DNA of 64,000 bases from an uncultured bacterium (lineage in GTDB: Bacteria > Verrucomicrobiota > Kiritimatiellia > RFP12 > UBA1067): positions 16,982 to 80,981 of the forward strand of contig CACZAK010000002.1 in assembly GCA_902779075.1 (NCBI GenBank), given 5' to 3'. Below are positions 43,192-52,022 of the stretch, in pieces. A program made the position numbers and the translations under genes. The notes below the pieces were generated by a model. The model saw only the letters and a list, made by a program, of their open reading frames with translations. It did no database searches and had not been told where the DNA came from. Positions within the stretch are counted from its first letter, which is position 1; every line of letters begins with the position of its first letter.

Positions 43192-44646
43192 TCATTTCCT
43201 GAACAAGACGCTGGAGCGTCCTTCTCCGACAAAAGATATGCTGGCTGGACATGCGAGAAAAGCCCCCCCCTGGTACTGGGAGTAGCGCGTGCTGCCTTTC
43301 ACAACTGTCAACATCGCCGCATTATGGCAGTAATCATAAAAATTGGGTTTGTCCGGATTGGGCCGTAAGTTCACAGACCAAGAATACTTACCCGTGTTAA
43401 GCGGGATGTAAATAGAGAATTCCACCGTCCGGTTGGCACCCGCTTTGAGAGCAGGCAGAGAACAACTAAAAGTGTGCAGATTCAGGCTGATCAACTGCTT
43501 GCCAGATTGGTCGCAGCAATCAAATCCAACAACGGTTCCAGCAGGAACTCCTTTTACCACTGAAAACGAAACGACGAAGCGAACAAGCTGCCCGCACTTG
43601 GCCACGCGAATCGGCCTCCCGAACTGATCGTAGAAATCTGCTGCCGTATACTTAATCTCTCCGGTCCCCTTCCTCTCTGTCACTCGCTTCGCAAAATTGA
43701 CATCACGGCGGAATGGCATGATCGGCGTTCTGGGCACGCTGGCTTTCTGCCCCGGCCCCTTGCCCGTCCCAACAGCGACATTCGGACGGCCCTGCGTGGT
43801 CGCCACCTGCGACTTGGCAACAGGGGGAGTTATGTTCTCCGCCACATGCATATCGATACGAGCCTTCGGTGCGTGAGGGATATAGACTGCAGGCGAAGCA
43901 CCGCGCAGAAACTTGTCATAACAGTCGCAAGCACCTCCCACATCGTCCGTGCAAACGACTTGACGCCCCTTGTCCAACCACAGAACCTTATTGCAAAGCG
44001 AACGCACTTGCGATGTGGAATGCGAAACAAGGATCGTGGTCGCGCCTCCTTTGATGATCTCGCGCATCTTTGCCTCGCTCTTCTTGCGGAATGCCCCGTC
44101 GCCCACGGCAAGCACCTCGTCCAGAATCAGTATCTCGGGCTTGACAAGCGAGGCGATTGCAAAAGCCAGGCGCGACTTCATGCCAGACGAAAGCTGCTTG
44201 AACGGACGATCCTCAAACTCCTTCAGCTCCGCGAATTCGATTATGTCGGGATACGTCTTGTCCATGAACGCGCGCGTGTAGCCGAGCATGGCCCCGCGCA
44301 GATACGCATTTTCCTTCACATTGAGATCACCGTCAAATCCACTCGCAAGCTCCAAAAGCGCCACCACGTTTCCCCTGCGCGAAATCGTGCCCGACGTAGG
44401 CTCCATTATGCCCGAAACCGCTTTGAGCAACGTTGACTTTCCAGCCCCGTTGAGGCCGATTATCCCCAACATGTCCCCCTTGTTAAGCGAGAAGGTCACG
44501 TCCTTGTCTGCCCAGAAGTTAATGACCTCGTACCGGCCGGTAAGACGGCGCATCACCCACTCCTTCAGGCCAATGTTCTTGAAGTCCCCAACCTGGTAGA
44601 GGATGGAGACTTTCTGGCAGGAGAGCATGACCTTCGCGTTAGACAT
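43192..44646 (-). CDS. wzt: Wzt-type polysaccharide ABC exporter ATPase with C-terminal carbohydrate-binding domain
   Basis: 484 residues. The ATPase half shows Walker A GLNGAGKSTLLKAV (about 62-75), signature LSSGMKSRLAFAIA, Walker B ILILDEVLAVGD and the switch HSTSQV. After a linker of about 60 residues, residues from about 345 form a Wzt_C-like beta-sandwich (ADFYDQFGRPIRVAKCGQ, FSIYIPLNTGKYSWSVNL), the part that in E. coli O8/O9a Wzt recognises the finished polymer end. It implies an ABC-transporter-dependent, not Wzy-dependent, main chain. The start overlaps the permease gene by 8 nt, and upstream in-frame codons belong to the permease. Confidence 0.9.
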   Translation of the reverse strand: MSNAKVMLSCQKVSILYQVGDFKNIGLKEWVMRRLTGRYEVINFWADKDVTFSLNKGDMLGIIGLNGAGKSTLLKAVSGIMEPTSGTISRRGNVVALLELASGFDGDLNVKENAYLRGAMLGYTRAFMDKTYPDIIEFAELKEFEDRPFKQLSSGMKSRLAFAIASLVKPEILILDEVLAVGDGAFRKKSEAKMREIIKGGATTILVSHSTSQVRSLCNKVLWLDKGRQVVCTDDVGGACDCYDKFLRGASPAVYIPHAPKARIDMHVAENITPPVAKSQVATTQGRPNVAVGTGKGPGQKASVPRTPIMPFRRDVNFAKRVTERKGTGEIKYTAADFYDQFGRPIRVAKCGQLVRFVVSFSVVKGVPAGTVVGFDCCDQSGKQLISLNLHTFSCSLPALKAGANRTVEFSIYIPLNTGKYSWSVNLRPNPDKPNFYDYCHNAAMLTVVKGSTRYSQYQGGAFLACPASISFVGEGRSSVLFRK

Positions 44647-45406
44647 AGTAAAGGAACTTCGTGTTGTAGTGTTTGTACATAAACGCGCCGGCAAGAAAAG
44701 CGGCGACGGCGAACCCCAAAAGCGTCAAGTGCGTTTCAAGCGAGGGGACGGTCCCCTTCAGGACAATCTCGCGGATATATGCTATGTGCCGATAGACGGG
44801 GTTCAAGGAAAAGACCAAATGGACATTCGGCGGGAAATTGCCCACGGTATAGAAGATGGCCGAACCGTACATGAGAAGCTGAAGCGCGACCGACCATAGA
44901 TAGTCGATGTCACGGAAAAAGATGAAAAGCGCGGAAAGAACCATGCCAATGCCCAAATTGAACAGCAACATGGTCATGATGGGATAGGCAAGGCAAATGA
45001 ACCGCCACGTGAACTGCACGTGGTCTATCGCGCAGAACACGAAGAAAACCAGAAGCGTCAGCGCGAAGTTCAACAGGACCTGGACGTTTATCGAAAAAAG
45101 GAACATATATTTAGGCACATTCACCTTCGTGAAAATGCTCGCATTGCCGAACAGGCACCTCATTCCGCCGTTAGTCGATTCAGAAAACCAGTTGAACGTG
45201 AGAAGCCCGCAAAACAGGTAAGTGGTGTAGTGATTCATCGTGCGCCCGAAAAACTGCTCAAACACGATCTTCATCACGAGAAGCATTAAAAGGGGTGAAA
45301 GCATGCTCCACCCCATCCCAAGGATAGTACGTTTGTACTTTTTCTTGAAATCGCGTTTTACTAGTTCCTCGAACAGGAATCGCTGCCTCTTCAATTTCTT
45401 GAACAT
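44639..45406 (-). CDS. wzm: Wzm-type polysaccharide ABC exporter permease
   Basis: 255 residues with six hydrophobic helices, the ABC-2 permease layout of Wzm/TagG. The N-terminus FLFEELVKRDFKKKYKRT followed by LGMGWSMLSPLLML is typical, as is IFFRDIDYLWSVALQ in the fourth loop. ATG 45406 is chosen because the in-frame ATG ten codons earlier lies between the -35 and -10 of the predicted promoter. The -10 ends 7 nt before 45406, leaving no room for a ribosome-binding site. First gene of the polysaccharide operon. Confidence 0.9.
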   Translation of the reverse strand: MFKKLKRQRFLFEELVKRDFKKKYKRTILGMGWSMLSPLLMLLVMKIVFEQFFGRTMNHYTTYLFCGLLTFNWFSESTNGGMRCLFGNASIFTKVNVPKYMFLFSINVQVLLNFALTLLVFFVFCAIDHVQFTWRFICLAYPIMTMLLFNLGIGMVLSALFIFFRDIDYLWSVALQLLMYGSAIFYTVGNFPPNVHLVFSLNPVYRHIAYIREIVLKGTVPSLETHLTLLGFAVAAFLAGAFMYKHYNTKFLYYV

Positions 45407-45413
45407 CGCTGTA

Positions 45414-45443
45414 ATTATACCATAATTTTTTGGCATAAGTCAA
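45414..45443 (-). promoter_or_regulatory. Strong promoter of the polysaccharide operon, apparently leaderless
   Basis: TTGACT (45443-45438), an 18-nt spacer ending in TATGG, and consensus TATAAT (45419-45414) on the minus strand. The wzm ATG follows after 7 nt, so transcription should start at or within a base or two of the start codon. Confidence 0.75.
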
Positions 45444-45476
45444 CTAACTCTACAGGCCTTCGCGCAGGCGAAAAGC

Positions 45477-45506
45477 CATGTGCGCGGCGAAACCGCCGCG
45501 CACATG
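45477..45506 (-). terminator. Rho-independent terminator of the 45.5-51.8 kb operon
   Basis: CATGTGCGCGGCG (45477-45489) pairs perfectly with CGCCGCGCACATG (45494-45506) around a 4-nt loop; on the minus strand the hairpin is followed by GGCTTTT. It lies 37 nt after the stop of the LRR protein gene. Confidence 0.85.
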
Positions 45507-45542
45507 CACTGAGTGCCGGAAGAACCGGCCGTTCGGGGAAAA

Positions 45543-48500
45543 CTACAGCAGGCGCGCCGTCCCGTCTGAGCTGATGACGGCGACGTCACCATCCTCCGTC
45601 GAGAGGAGCAGCATCTCGCCGACCCTATCGACGTCGCACCACGTCGTCGTGAGCGCCTCGCCGTCCTCTATGACGACACGCAGAAGTCCGGTCGTCGCAT
45701 CGGACAGGTCCCAGAGGCACAGCCAATACTGCCCAGTTCCATCCTCGAGTGCGCCGTACAGATAGGTTAGACTATCCTCGTCGGCGGCTGGCGCACCCGC
45801 CAAGGCCACGCATCCGGCCGCGACAGCCGAGTGCCCCGCCCCATCTGCAACCACCTGCTGTGTCGCTGTTTGCGTTGGTTCAGATTGGACCTGATTAGAT
45901 TCCCCGGAGACATTCCCTCCGTCCTCGGTCTTTGCAGCCGCGACTTGGTACACCCCTACGTATGTCCATAGCGCATATACCTGCAAGACTTTGCCTTTTG
46001 CGACAGGCGACGCAACCACGGCACCGTCACCCTTCCAGATACTACCTTTAGGATTTGTAGACCAGCCGACAAAGGCATATCCCGTAGCCGAACGATCCCA
46101 GCCAAGTCCTTTATCGAGGGTCGGCAACTTCGTATTCTCACCCCATTTGAATCCAACCGACCGCCATTTCCCCGAACCATCGTTCTTGTTGAACTGGATG
46201 GCATAATAATCCGGCGCTATGGCCCAGGAAGCATACACGGTCAGGATCTTGCCTTTTGCTGCGGCAGTAGCGATCTTCGCACCATCTACTTTCCATACCT
46301 TGTTATTGCGTGCATCTGCCGTCGTAAGGGACCATCCCTTGAAAACATATCCACGCCGAGCCCATCCAAGGGCTTTAATAGTCGGGATGGCAGTACTAAC
46401 CCCATACTTAAAACCTATCGTACGCCATGTGCCGGCACCGTCATTTCGGACGAAATAGATTGCGTAAGAGTCGCTGGCGACCGCCCACACGGCATATATA
46501 TGAAGCGTCTTTCCAATGGCGATGGCGTTTGTGACCTTCGCCCAGTCCAGTTTCCAAATCGTGCCGCTGTCGGCTTTGGCACGGCTCGTCGCCCACCCCT
46601 TGAAATCATATCCTCTCCTAGCCCAGCCTAGCCTATTAAGAGAAGTCAGCCGGATAGTCTCATCGGCGTTCACCTCAATCGTCTCTGTTGTGTCCGCACT
46701 ACCGTCGTAACGGTGAAACACGATTTTGTATGTCAATTTGTAGTATTCGATGTCATCCACATCGAAGTCTAGGAAGGCAGCGCCGAGATCGATCACGTCC
46801 TCGTCAATGGTTTCCGCAACAAGTACTTCTTCAAGCGACGTACATCCCCTGAACGCACCGTAGCCTATGTATTTCACCGTATGCGGGATACGGATATTCT
46901 CCAAACCCTCGCACCAGTTGAATGCATACTGATCGATGGTGATCAGCCCGACAGGAAGCTCTACATTCGTTAGGTAATAACACTCTTGAAACGCATTGCG
47001 CCCAATGTTTGTCACGCTTCCCCCAAACGCCAATCCACTAATGTTGAATGAGCGGTAGAATGCTCCCGGCGCAATGTTTCTGACGCTCTTGGGCGTGACT
47101 ACGTTCAACATCATGGGCGGGCAGTAAAGCAAAGAGCCACCCTCCTTGTCACATACAAAATCGTCAATGGTCTTGAATGCTGGATTTTGTGCTGAAATTT
47201 CCACCGAACCCAGTTTTTCACAGTCGCAAAACGAACGGGGTTCCCTTATTCGACCAACTGCATTATTAAACCAATCGTCGCACCACTTAGTGTCGACCGA
47301 GTTGTCAAACCATGTAATGTCCGTCGCGCCCTTACCTATCTGAATTCTCTGTAGTTCGGAGCACTCGGCAAACGCCTCAACGTCAATCGTCTTAACGCTG
47401 TCCGGGACAACTACGCTACGCAACCCCGAGTCACCATAAAAAGCGCCTTTGCTGATGCGCGTCACACCGCTTGGAATAGAGACCTTGCCATTGTTAGGAT
47501 CTGGATCGTCCGCCTCATATCCATAGAGAACATTGTTAACGATGATGAACCCTTTATCATTCTTGAGATCCCAGCATCCACCAAAAGCTTCCTTACCCAT
47601 ATACGTTATGCCAGACGGCAAAGACACGGAGTCCAGGCTCGTGCATTCATAAAATGCCCCGTCTCCAAGGAAGTTGAGCGTAGACTTGACATCCACGGCA
47701 AACAAATCACTGCATCGAGTGAACGCTCCCTTGCCAATCCCTTTATAGGGCACATTGATAGTCACCTTCGACAAACCCGTATTGTTAAATACGAAGCCCG
47801 CGATGCCTCGGCCTTTGTTCAATACCAAGTTACCATACGGATTCCAGTTTTCATAACCGACAATCCAGCCGTCCACCATGAGGAAATCTGGGATGGTCTT
47901 ACGGTCAAACAATGTAGAATTGCAATTTTCAAACACCCAGGCACCGACCTCGACTACACTGTCGGGTATCGATACAGAGGTAAGCCCCGAACAGTCCTGA
48001 AACGCTCCATCGCCAATCTTCGTCACACCTGAAGGAATCGTCACACTTGAAAGTCCACTGCAGTATTCAAAAGCATAGTCACCAATGGTTTTCAATCCGG
48101 ATACTAATCCAATTGACTGAAGATTTTCGCAATAACCAAACGTCTCGCGCCCAATGGTTTTCACCGATGAAGGCAGAACGACACGCGAAAGTTGGTCACA
48201 TCCAAAAAAAGCGCCGTCACCGATTTCTTCGACGCCAGACGGCACAGTCACAACAGTGGCGTTGAGTGCGTTTGGGCATGCAATGACAACCTTGCCTTTT
48301 TTATCGCACAGCAAGTTGTCTTTGACCGCATAGAACTGGTTCTGCGAATCAACCTTGAATTTCTCTATGCTAGTCCATCCAAACGGTGCCAAACCAATTT
48401 TCTCCAATGTGGCTGGTAACGTTATTTCGGTGAGTCCGAAACAGTTAAAAAACACCTGATCTCCAAGGCTAGAAACGCCGTATGGCAGAACAACCTCTTC

Positions 48501-48923
48501 AAGACTGTAACAGTTACAAAATGCCAAGTTGCCAATCTCGCGTACACCATACGGAATAGACACACCGGTGATTTCTCCACAGTTAAAGAATAGGCGAGCA
48601 CCCAAGGCAACTACAGTATAGCCGTCTACTTTGGACGGAATGGTTATGTAGTCGTATGCATCCTTCTGTGCAATTGCGGTAAGTGTGGCATTCCTGCCAA
48701 TGAGCTCATATTGCCATGTTATACCTGCACGGTCGGTAAATGTATTGCCCTCAGTTGGATGTACAAGCAAAACCGCCGCCGCAAAGATTCCAATTGCGAG
48801 CGACTTGAAACTCGCCCAGATGGATTGTCTGCGTGCGCATTTGCCTTGCACAGGCCGCGCTCCTTTGAAAGTTCCGCCAGAATTGCTCGCGCATGATTCT
48901 GGCACGTGAACTGTTTTTTTCAT
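45543..48923 (-). CDS. Secreted BspA-type LRR protein with InlB-like repeats and shared C-terminal domain
   Basis: 1126 residues. A long polar N-region of about 40 residues precedes a hydrophobic segment SLAIGIFAAAVLLVHPTEG, probably an extended signal peptide. Residues about 60-720 are LRR_5 (BspA/TpLRR) repeats such as LSSVTIPSGVTKIGDGAF. Three long InlB-like repeats follow (about 725-990), for example AIYFVRNDGAGTWRTIGFKY. The last 80 residues (LYGALEDGTGQYWLCLWDL to LSTEDGDVAVI) match the end of the protein at 59077-63666. Expected to be surface-exposed or secreted; BspA-like proteins often bind host matrix or other bacteria. AAAGGA precedes the ATG, and it follows the C10 peptidase gene by 52 nt. 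Confidence 0.85.
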   Translation of the reverse strand: MKKTVHVPESCASNSGGTFKGARPVQGKCARRQSIWASFKSLAIGIFAAAVLLVHPTEGNTFTDRAGITWQYELIGRNATLTAIAQKDAYDYITIPSKVDGYTVVALGARLFFNCGEITGVSIPYGVREIGNLAFCNCYSLEEVVLPYGVSSLGDQVFFNCFGLTEITLPATLEKIGLAPFGWTSIEKFKVDSQNQFYAVKDNLLCDKKGKVVIACPNALNATVVTVPSGVEEIGDGAFFGCDQLSRVVLPSSVKTIGRETFGYCENLQSIGLVSGLKTIGDYAFEYCSGLSSVTIPSGVTKIGDGAFQDCSGLTSVSIPDSVVEVGAWVFENCNSTLFDRKTIPDFLMVDGWIVGYENWNPYGNLVLNKGRGIAGFVFNNTGLSKVTINVPYKGIGKGAFTRCSDLFAVDVKSTLNFLGDGAFYECTSLDSVSLPSGITYMGKEAFGGCWDLKNDKGFIIVNNVLYGYEADDPDPNNGKVSIPSGVTRISKGAFYGDSGLRSVVVPDSVKTIDVEAFAECSELQRIQIGKGATDITWFDNSVDTKWCDDWFNNAVGRIREPRSFCDCEKLGSVEISAQNPAFKTIDDFVCDKEGGSLLYCPPMMLNVVTPKSVRNIAPGAFYRSFNISGLAFGGSVTNIGRNAFQECYYLTNVELPVGLITIDQYAFNWCEGLENIRIPHTVKYIGYGAFRGCTSLEEVLVAETIDEDVIDLGAAFLDFDVDDIEYYKLTYKIVFHRYDGSADTTETIEVNADETIRLTSLNRLGWARRGYDFKGWATSRAKADSGTIWKLDWAKVTNAIAIGKTLHIYAVWAVASDSYAIYFVRNDGAGTWRTIGFKYGVSTAIPTIKALGWARRGYVFKGWSLTTADARNNKVWKVDGAKIATAAAKGKILTVYASWAIAPDYYAIQFNKNDGSGKWRSVGFKWGENTKLPTLDKGLGWDRSATGYAFVGWSTNPKGSIWKGDGAVVASPVAKGKVLQVYALWTYVGVYQVAAAKTEDGGNVSGESNQVQSEPTQTATQQVVADGAGHSAVAAGCVALAGAPAADEDSLTYLYGALEDGTGQYWLCLWDLSDATTGLLRVVIEDGEALTTTWCDVDRVGEMLLLSTEDGDVAVISSDGTARLL
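45955..46745 (-). repeat. Three long InlB-like repeats
   Basis: Three consecutive units of about 80-90 residues in the order HRYDG, VRNDGAGTWRT, NKNDGSGKWRS, each ending in a YA-W strand. The same order is found in the proteins at 52023 and 54565. Confidence 0.8.
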
Positions 48924-48975
48924 CGTGTCATTCCTTTCTTTGGTTTTGATTTGTTTTTGTGCTTGTCACACTTGC

Positions 48976-51771
48976 TCATTTCCCCCAAACTGCATACACC
49001 GTCAGCGTCTGGCCTATTCCTACGGGGCGCTCGACATAAGCCCAGTCCGGCTTCCATATCTTGGTCCCCGTCGCCCATCCAACAAACCGATATCCAGGTC
49101 TATGCCAGCCGAGCCCGTTAGCCACGGACGGCAACCTAGTCTTTTCTCCATACAAGAATCGCACGGATTGGCTCTGCCCGGACCCGTCATTCTTGTTGAA
49201 CACGATCGTATATGCGTAAGGCGATGCTACATCCCACACGGCATACGCATTCAATGTCTTGCCAGGGTCAACCGGCTTGGCAACATAAGCCCAGTCCTGC
49301 TTCCATATCTTTCGCGCAGTCACGTTTGCAACGCTGGTAGCCCATCCCAAGAACTCATAATTCGGCCTAACCCAATCCAACCCGTTCCTGAGCGCGGGCA
49401 TCCGGGTCTTCTCCCCATAGACAAAAAGCGTCTCCTGACTCAAACCCGTTCCATCGTTACGATGGAATCGTATTGAATACAGACCGTCGGGATCATAGAA
49501 AACGACATTCAATGCATCATCGCAGTCATCAAAGACGTAATCTGGGGTGCCCTCGCAAATCATATTTCTTAGTACATTGGGCAGATAGGCCGCATTGAGC
49601 CGCCGACATCCCTTGAAGGCACGCGGCGACACTTGCTCGATCCCAGAGGGGATCCACAGTTTTGTCAACGCCACGCACCCCTCAAATGCGGCAACGTCTA
49701 TATTCAGGATTGAAGCTGGAATCTCTACGTTCGTCATCCCACGGCAGAAGAAAAAAGCACGTTCCCCTATGTTCGTAATGCTGTCTGCCAACTTGACCTT
49801 CCGCAACGCATCACAGCATTCAAACGCCCTATTCCCGATTGACCGCACCGGAAAGCCGCCCAACGAACTTGGAACAATCAAATCGCCTTTGGCGCCCGTC
49901 ACGCCTGTAACAGTGGCGGAATCTCCATCAACCACAAAGTCCCATTCAACCTGGCTCTCACTCCAACATGCATAGAGCGTGACATCATTTTCGACAGTAT
50001 CTTCGGATTGGACAATGCTCCCCCCTTCGCGCGCAGTCATCCATCCGTTAAAAACGTTGTCCGCCGAATTGGGAACAGGCAACGCCCCGATAGCGGTCCC
50101 CTTTGCGACATAACGGATCGACTCCGACACATAGCCGCCGTTAGCATCGAATCTGACGATGCAATACACGGTTTTCTTTGGATTCAGGGTCAAATCCACA
50201 CCCCATACATTACCAATCGCCCCAGCGGCTTTGCCGCTTGTCGAATATGTCAGGTAAGCATCGTCAGTTATGCTCCACTGTGTATCTACGCACTGCCCGA
50301 CCGTTATCTCCCGCAGATTCGAGACCAGGTTTCCATTCTCGGCCGACACCTTAAACGTCCCTTCTTCTCCAGTACGGAATACATATATGCCTTTGTCATT
50401 TGAAAGCGTTTCCTGCGAATCCCCCGCCTCAGACACGATTGTGACAACTGCCCCGGCAACGGGGTTCCCGCTCTTGTCCAACACTCTTCCAGAAACAACA
50501 GAGCCCGTCTCGCTCGGATGAATGTTGTAGACAACGTCATCCAATTCCGAAAACCCGTACGACTGCGTCAACGGCTCTCCAATGAGATTGTACCAGGCAT
50601 CCTGGCTACTGCCGTCCCACCCGCAGTTCACATGGCAGTAGACAAGTGAATCACCACAGAAACCATATCCGTCAACAACCACTTCATGCCCCCCGGCACG
50701 ATTCGAAGTGACTCCGATAACCACTGGCATCCCCGCGTCCAGACTGCCAAGGATCGCACTTCGGATCCCGTCATTTGTCGAGATGTTACGCTTAAGCGGC
50801 TTCGCAAGAATATAGGAAGAGGCGGAGGCATACCCAAAACTCTCGCGCAAGCCTTTCGCGGCTACGGCTCCCCAGGTGCCAGATCCATCGCTCGACCACT
50901 GCATCTGCGAGGCCACCCCGACATCATACAGCAGATGCCCCAGGGCCTTGCGTTCGTCTTCGCTTGTACACTCGTCTTCGGTCAATGGCATTTGTTCCCA
51001 TTGGTAGACCCCGCCCAACATCGTCATCTCGGTCTCTTCACCGTCAATCCAGCACCTATATACATCGCGCGAAACAGGCTGCGATGGCTCTCTCCAATGG
51101 CGCATGACCTGAGCAACCGCCGTTGCTACACACCCGCACACGTAGTTGTTCGGTGTATAATAGTTGAATGTAGGCAGTCTATTCCACGCATCCTGCCCCC
51201 ACCGCGCTTCCACTATCGGCGCTACCCGTACTTCTGAGATTTCGGCCCTGGCCATTTTCGGAGCTGCTTGCCCGTCACGCTCGGCTTTAGGCGCTCTCAA
51301 TGCATCCCATTCGTCGCGGAATCCTCTGTCTTCAACAAATCTAGCACCCGAATTCGCGGCTACTGTGCTGGCGGACGCATGTTTTCTGCTGTTCGCGCCA
51401 AGGCTAGACATGCGCCGCCTCATATCCTCAATCAGGAATTCGACGAATGGAGTCCCTCTATCACCCAGTCCAACACCTCTCTTGGACGAAAAAGCAATCA
51501 CAGGGGGAAGCATCGAGTCCGCAGACATGACGACGAATCCTCCTTCTGCCGTTTCAAATGCATGGCAAACAGGCTTTCCCACATCATCGAACAATGTCTT
51601 GGTGCTGCGAAATTCGCCTTGCCCTTCAAAGGATGCCGTAAGACGCTTTCCGCCACGCGCAATCCACGATTGTGCTGCGATACGGGCATCTGCCTGCGAA
51701 ACCTCAACAGCCAATGCGACTGAGCATGACGCAGCCGCAATTGCCATTAACAATGTTCTAATAATTCGCAT
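48976..51771 (-). CDS. Secreted C10 (streptopain-type) cysteine peptidase with CarboxypepD_reg, LRR and InlB-like domains
   Basis: 931 residues. Signal peptide IIRTLLMAIAAASCSVALA, then a pro-region with the inhibitor-like segment AFETAEGGFVVMSADSMLPP. The C10 catalytic core has the nucleophile in NYVCGCVATAVAQVMRHW (Cys at about 211) and the histidine in NRAGGHEVVVDGYGF (about 362), the same spacing as in SpeB. Then come a carboxypeptidase-regulatory-like beta domain (SGRVLDKSGNPVAGAVVTI), one short InlB repeat, LRR_5 repeats and two long InlB-like repeats at the very end. ATG 51771 is where the signal peptide begins; a weak GAGAAG lies upstream. First gene of a two-gene operon. Confidence 0.85.
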   Translation of the reverse strand: MRIIRTLLMAIAAASCSVALAVEVSQADARIAAQSWIARGGKRLTASFEGQGEFRSTKTLFDDVGKPVCHAFETAEGGFVVMSADSMLPPVIAFSSKRGVGLGDRGTPFVEFLIEDMRRRMSSLGANSRKHASASTVAANSGARFVEDRGFRDEWDALRAPKAERDGQAAPKMARAEISEVRVAPIVEARWGQDAWNRLPTFNYYTPNNYVCGCVATAVAQVMRHWREPSQPVSRDVYRCWIDGEETEMTMLGGVYQWEQMPLTEDECTSEDERKALGHLLYDVGVASQMQWSSDGSGTWGAVAAKGLRESFGYASASSYILAKPLKRNISTNDGIRSAILGSLDAGMPVVIGVTSNRAGGHEVVVDGYGFCGDSLVYCHVNCGWDGSSQDAWYNLIGEPLTQSYGFSELDDVVYNIHPSETGSVVSGRVLDKSGNPVAGAVVTIVSEAGDSQETLSNDKGIYVFRTGEEGTFKVSAENGNLVSNLREITVGQCVDTQWSITDDAYLTYSTSGKAAGAIGNVWGVDLTLNPKKTVYCIVRFDANGGYVSESIRYVAKGTAIGALPVPNSADNVFNGWMTAREGGSIVQSEDTVENDVTLYACWSESQVEWDFVVDGDSATVTGVTGAKGDLIVPSSLGGFPVRSIGNRAFECCDALRKVKLADSITNIGERAFFFCRGMTNVEIPASILNIDVAAFEGCVALTKLWIPSGIEQVSPRAFKGCRRLNAAYLPNVLRNMICEGTPDYVFDDCDDALNVVFYDPDGLYSIRFHRNDGTGLSQETLFVYGEKTRMPALRNGLDWVRPNYEFLGWATSVANVTARKIWKQDWAYVAKPVDPGKTLNAYAVWDVASPYAYTIVFNKNDGSGQSQSVRFLYGEKTRLPSVANGLGWHRPGYRFVGWATGTKIWKPDWAYVERPVGIGQTLTVYAVWGK
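48979..49480 (-). repeat. Two long InlB-like repeats
   Basis: Units beginning SIRFHRNDGTGLSQE and TIVFNKNDGSGQSQS. They correspond to the first and third types of the triad in the neighbouring proteins, so the middle unit appears lost or never gained. Confidence 0.75.
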
Positions 51772-51915
51772 GGGGCGCTTCTCTGTGCGGTTAGGAATAG
51801 GGTGTGGAATAGGATTAAACGAACACCTTACACGGCGTTCTACCGTGTTTCTGCGCATTTCTGCCCATACTAGACTTATGCTATTCACATGCATGACCTT
51901 TTAAGGTGCGGGGTG

Positions 51916-51944
51916 ATTTTATCAAATCGCCCATGCCGAATCAA
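51916..51944 (-). promoter_or_regulatory. Promoter of the C10 peptidase-LRR operon
   Basis: TTGATT (51944-51939), a 17-nt spacer and TAAAAT (51921-51916) on the minus strand, lying directly after the terminator of the upstream operon. The leader to the ATG is about 140 nt and contains a small hairpin ACACGG/CCGTGT. Confidence 0.6.
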
Positions 51945-51976
51945 GTGAGAAAATCTTTTTTTGCGCAGACGAAAAA

Positions 51977-52000
51977 GGGCGCGGCAGAATTGCCGCGCCC
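51977..52000 (-). terminator. Rho-independent terminator of the 52.0-63.7 kb operon
   Basis: On the minus strand GGGCGCGGCA, loop ATTC, TGCCGCGCCC, then TTTTT. Perfect 10-bp GC-rich stem 23 nt after the metallopeptidase stop. Confidence 0.9.
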
Positions 52001-52022
52001 CTTCCTGCGTTTCAGGTCCGGA

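Noticed and set aside
45404..45436. Upstream ATG at 45436 as wzm start
   Set aside because: It lies between the -35 and -10 elements of the operon promoter and would not be transcribed.
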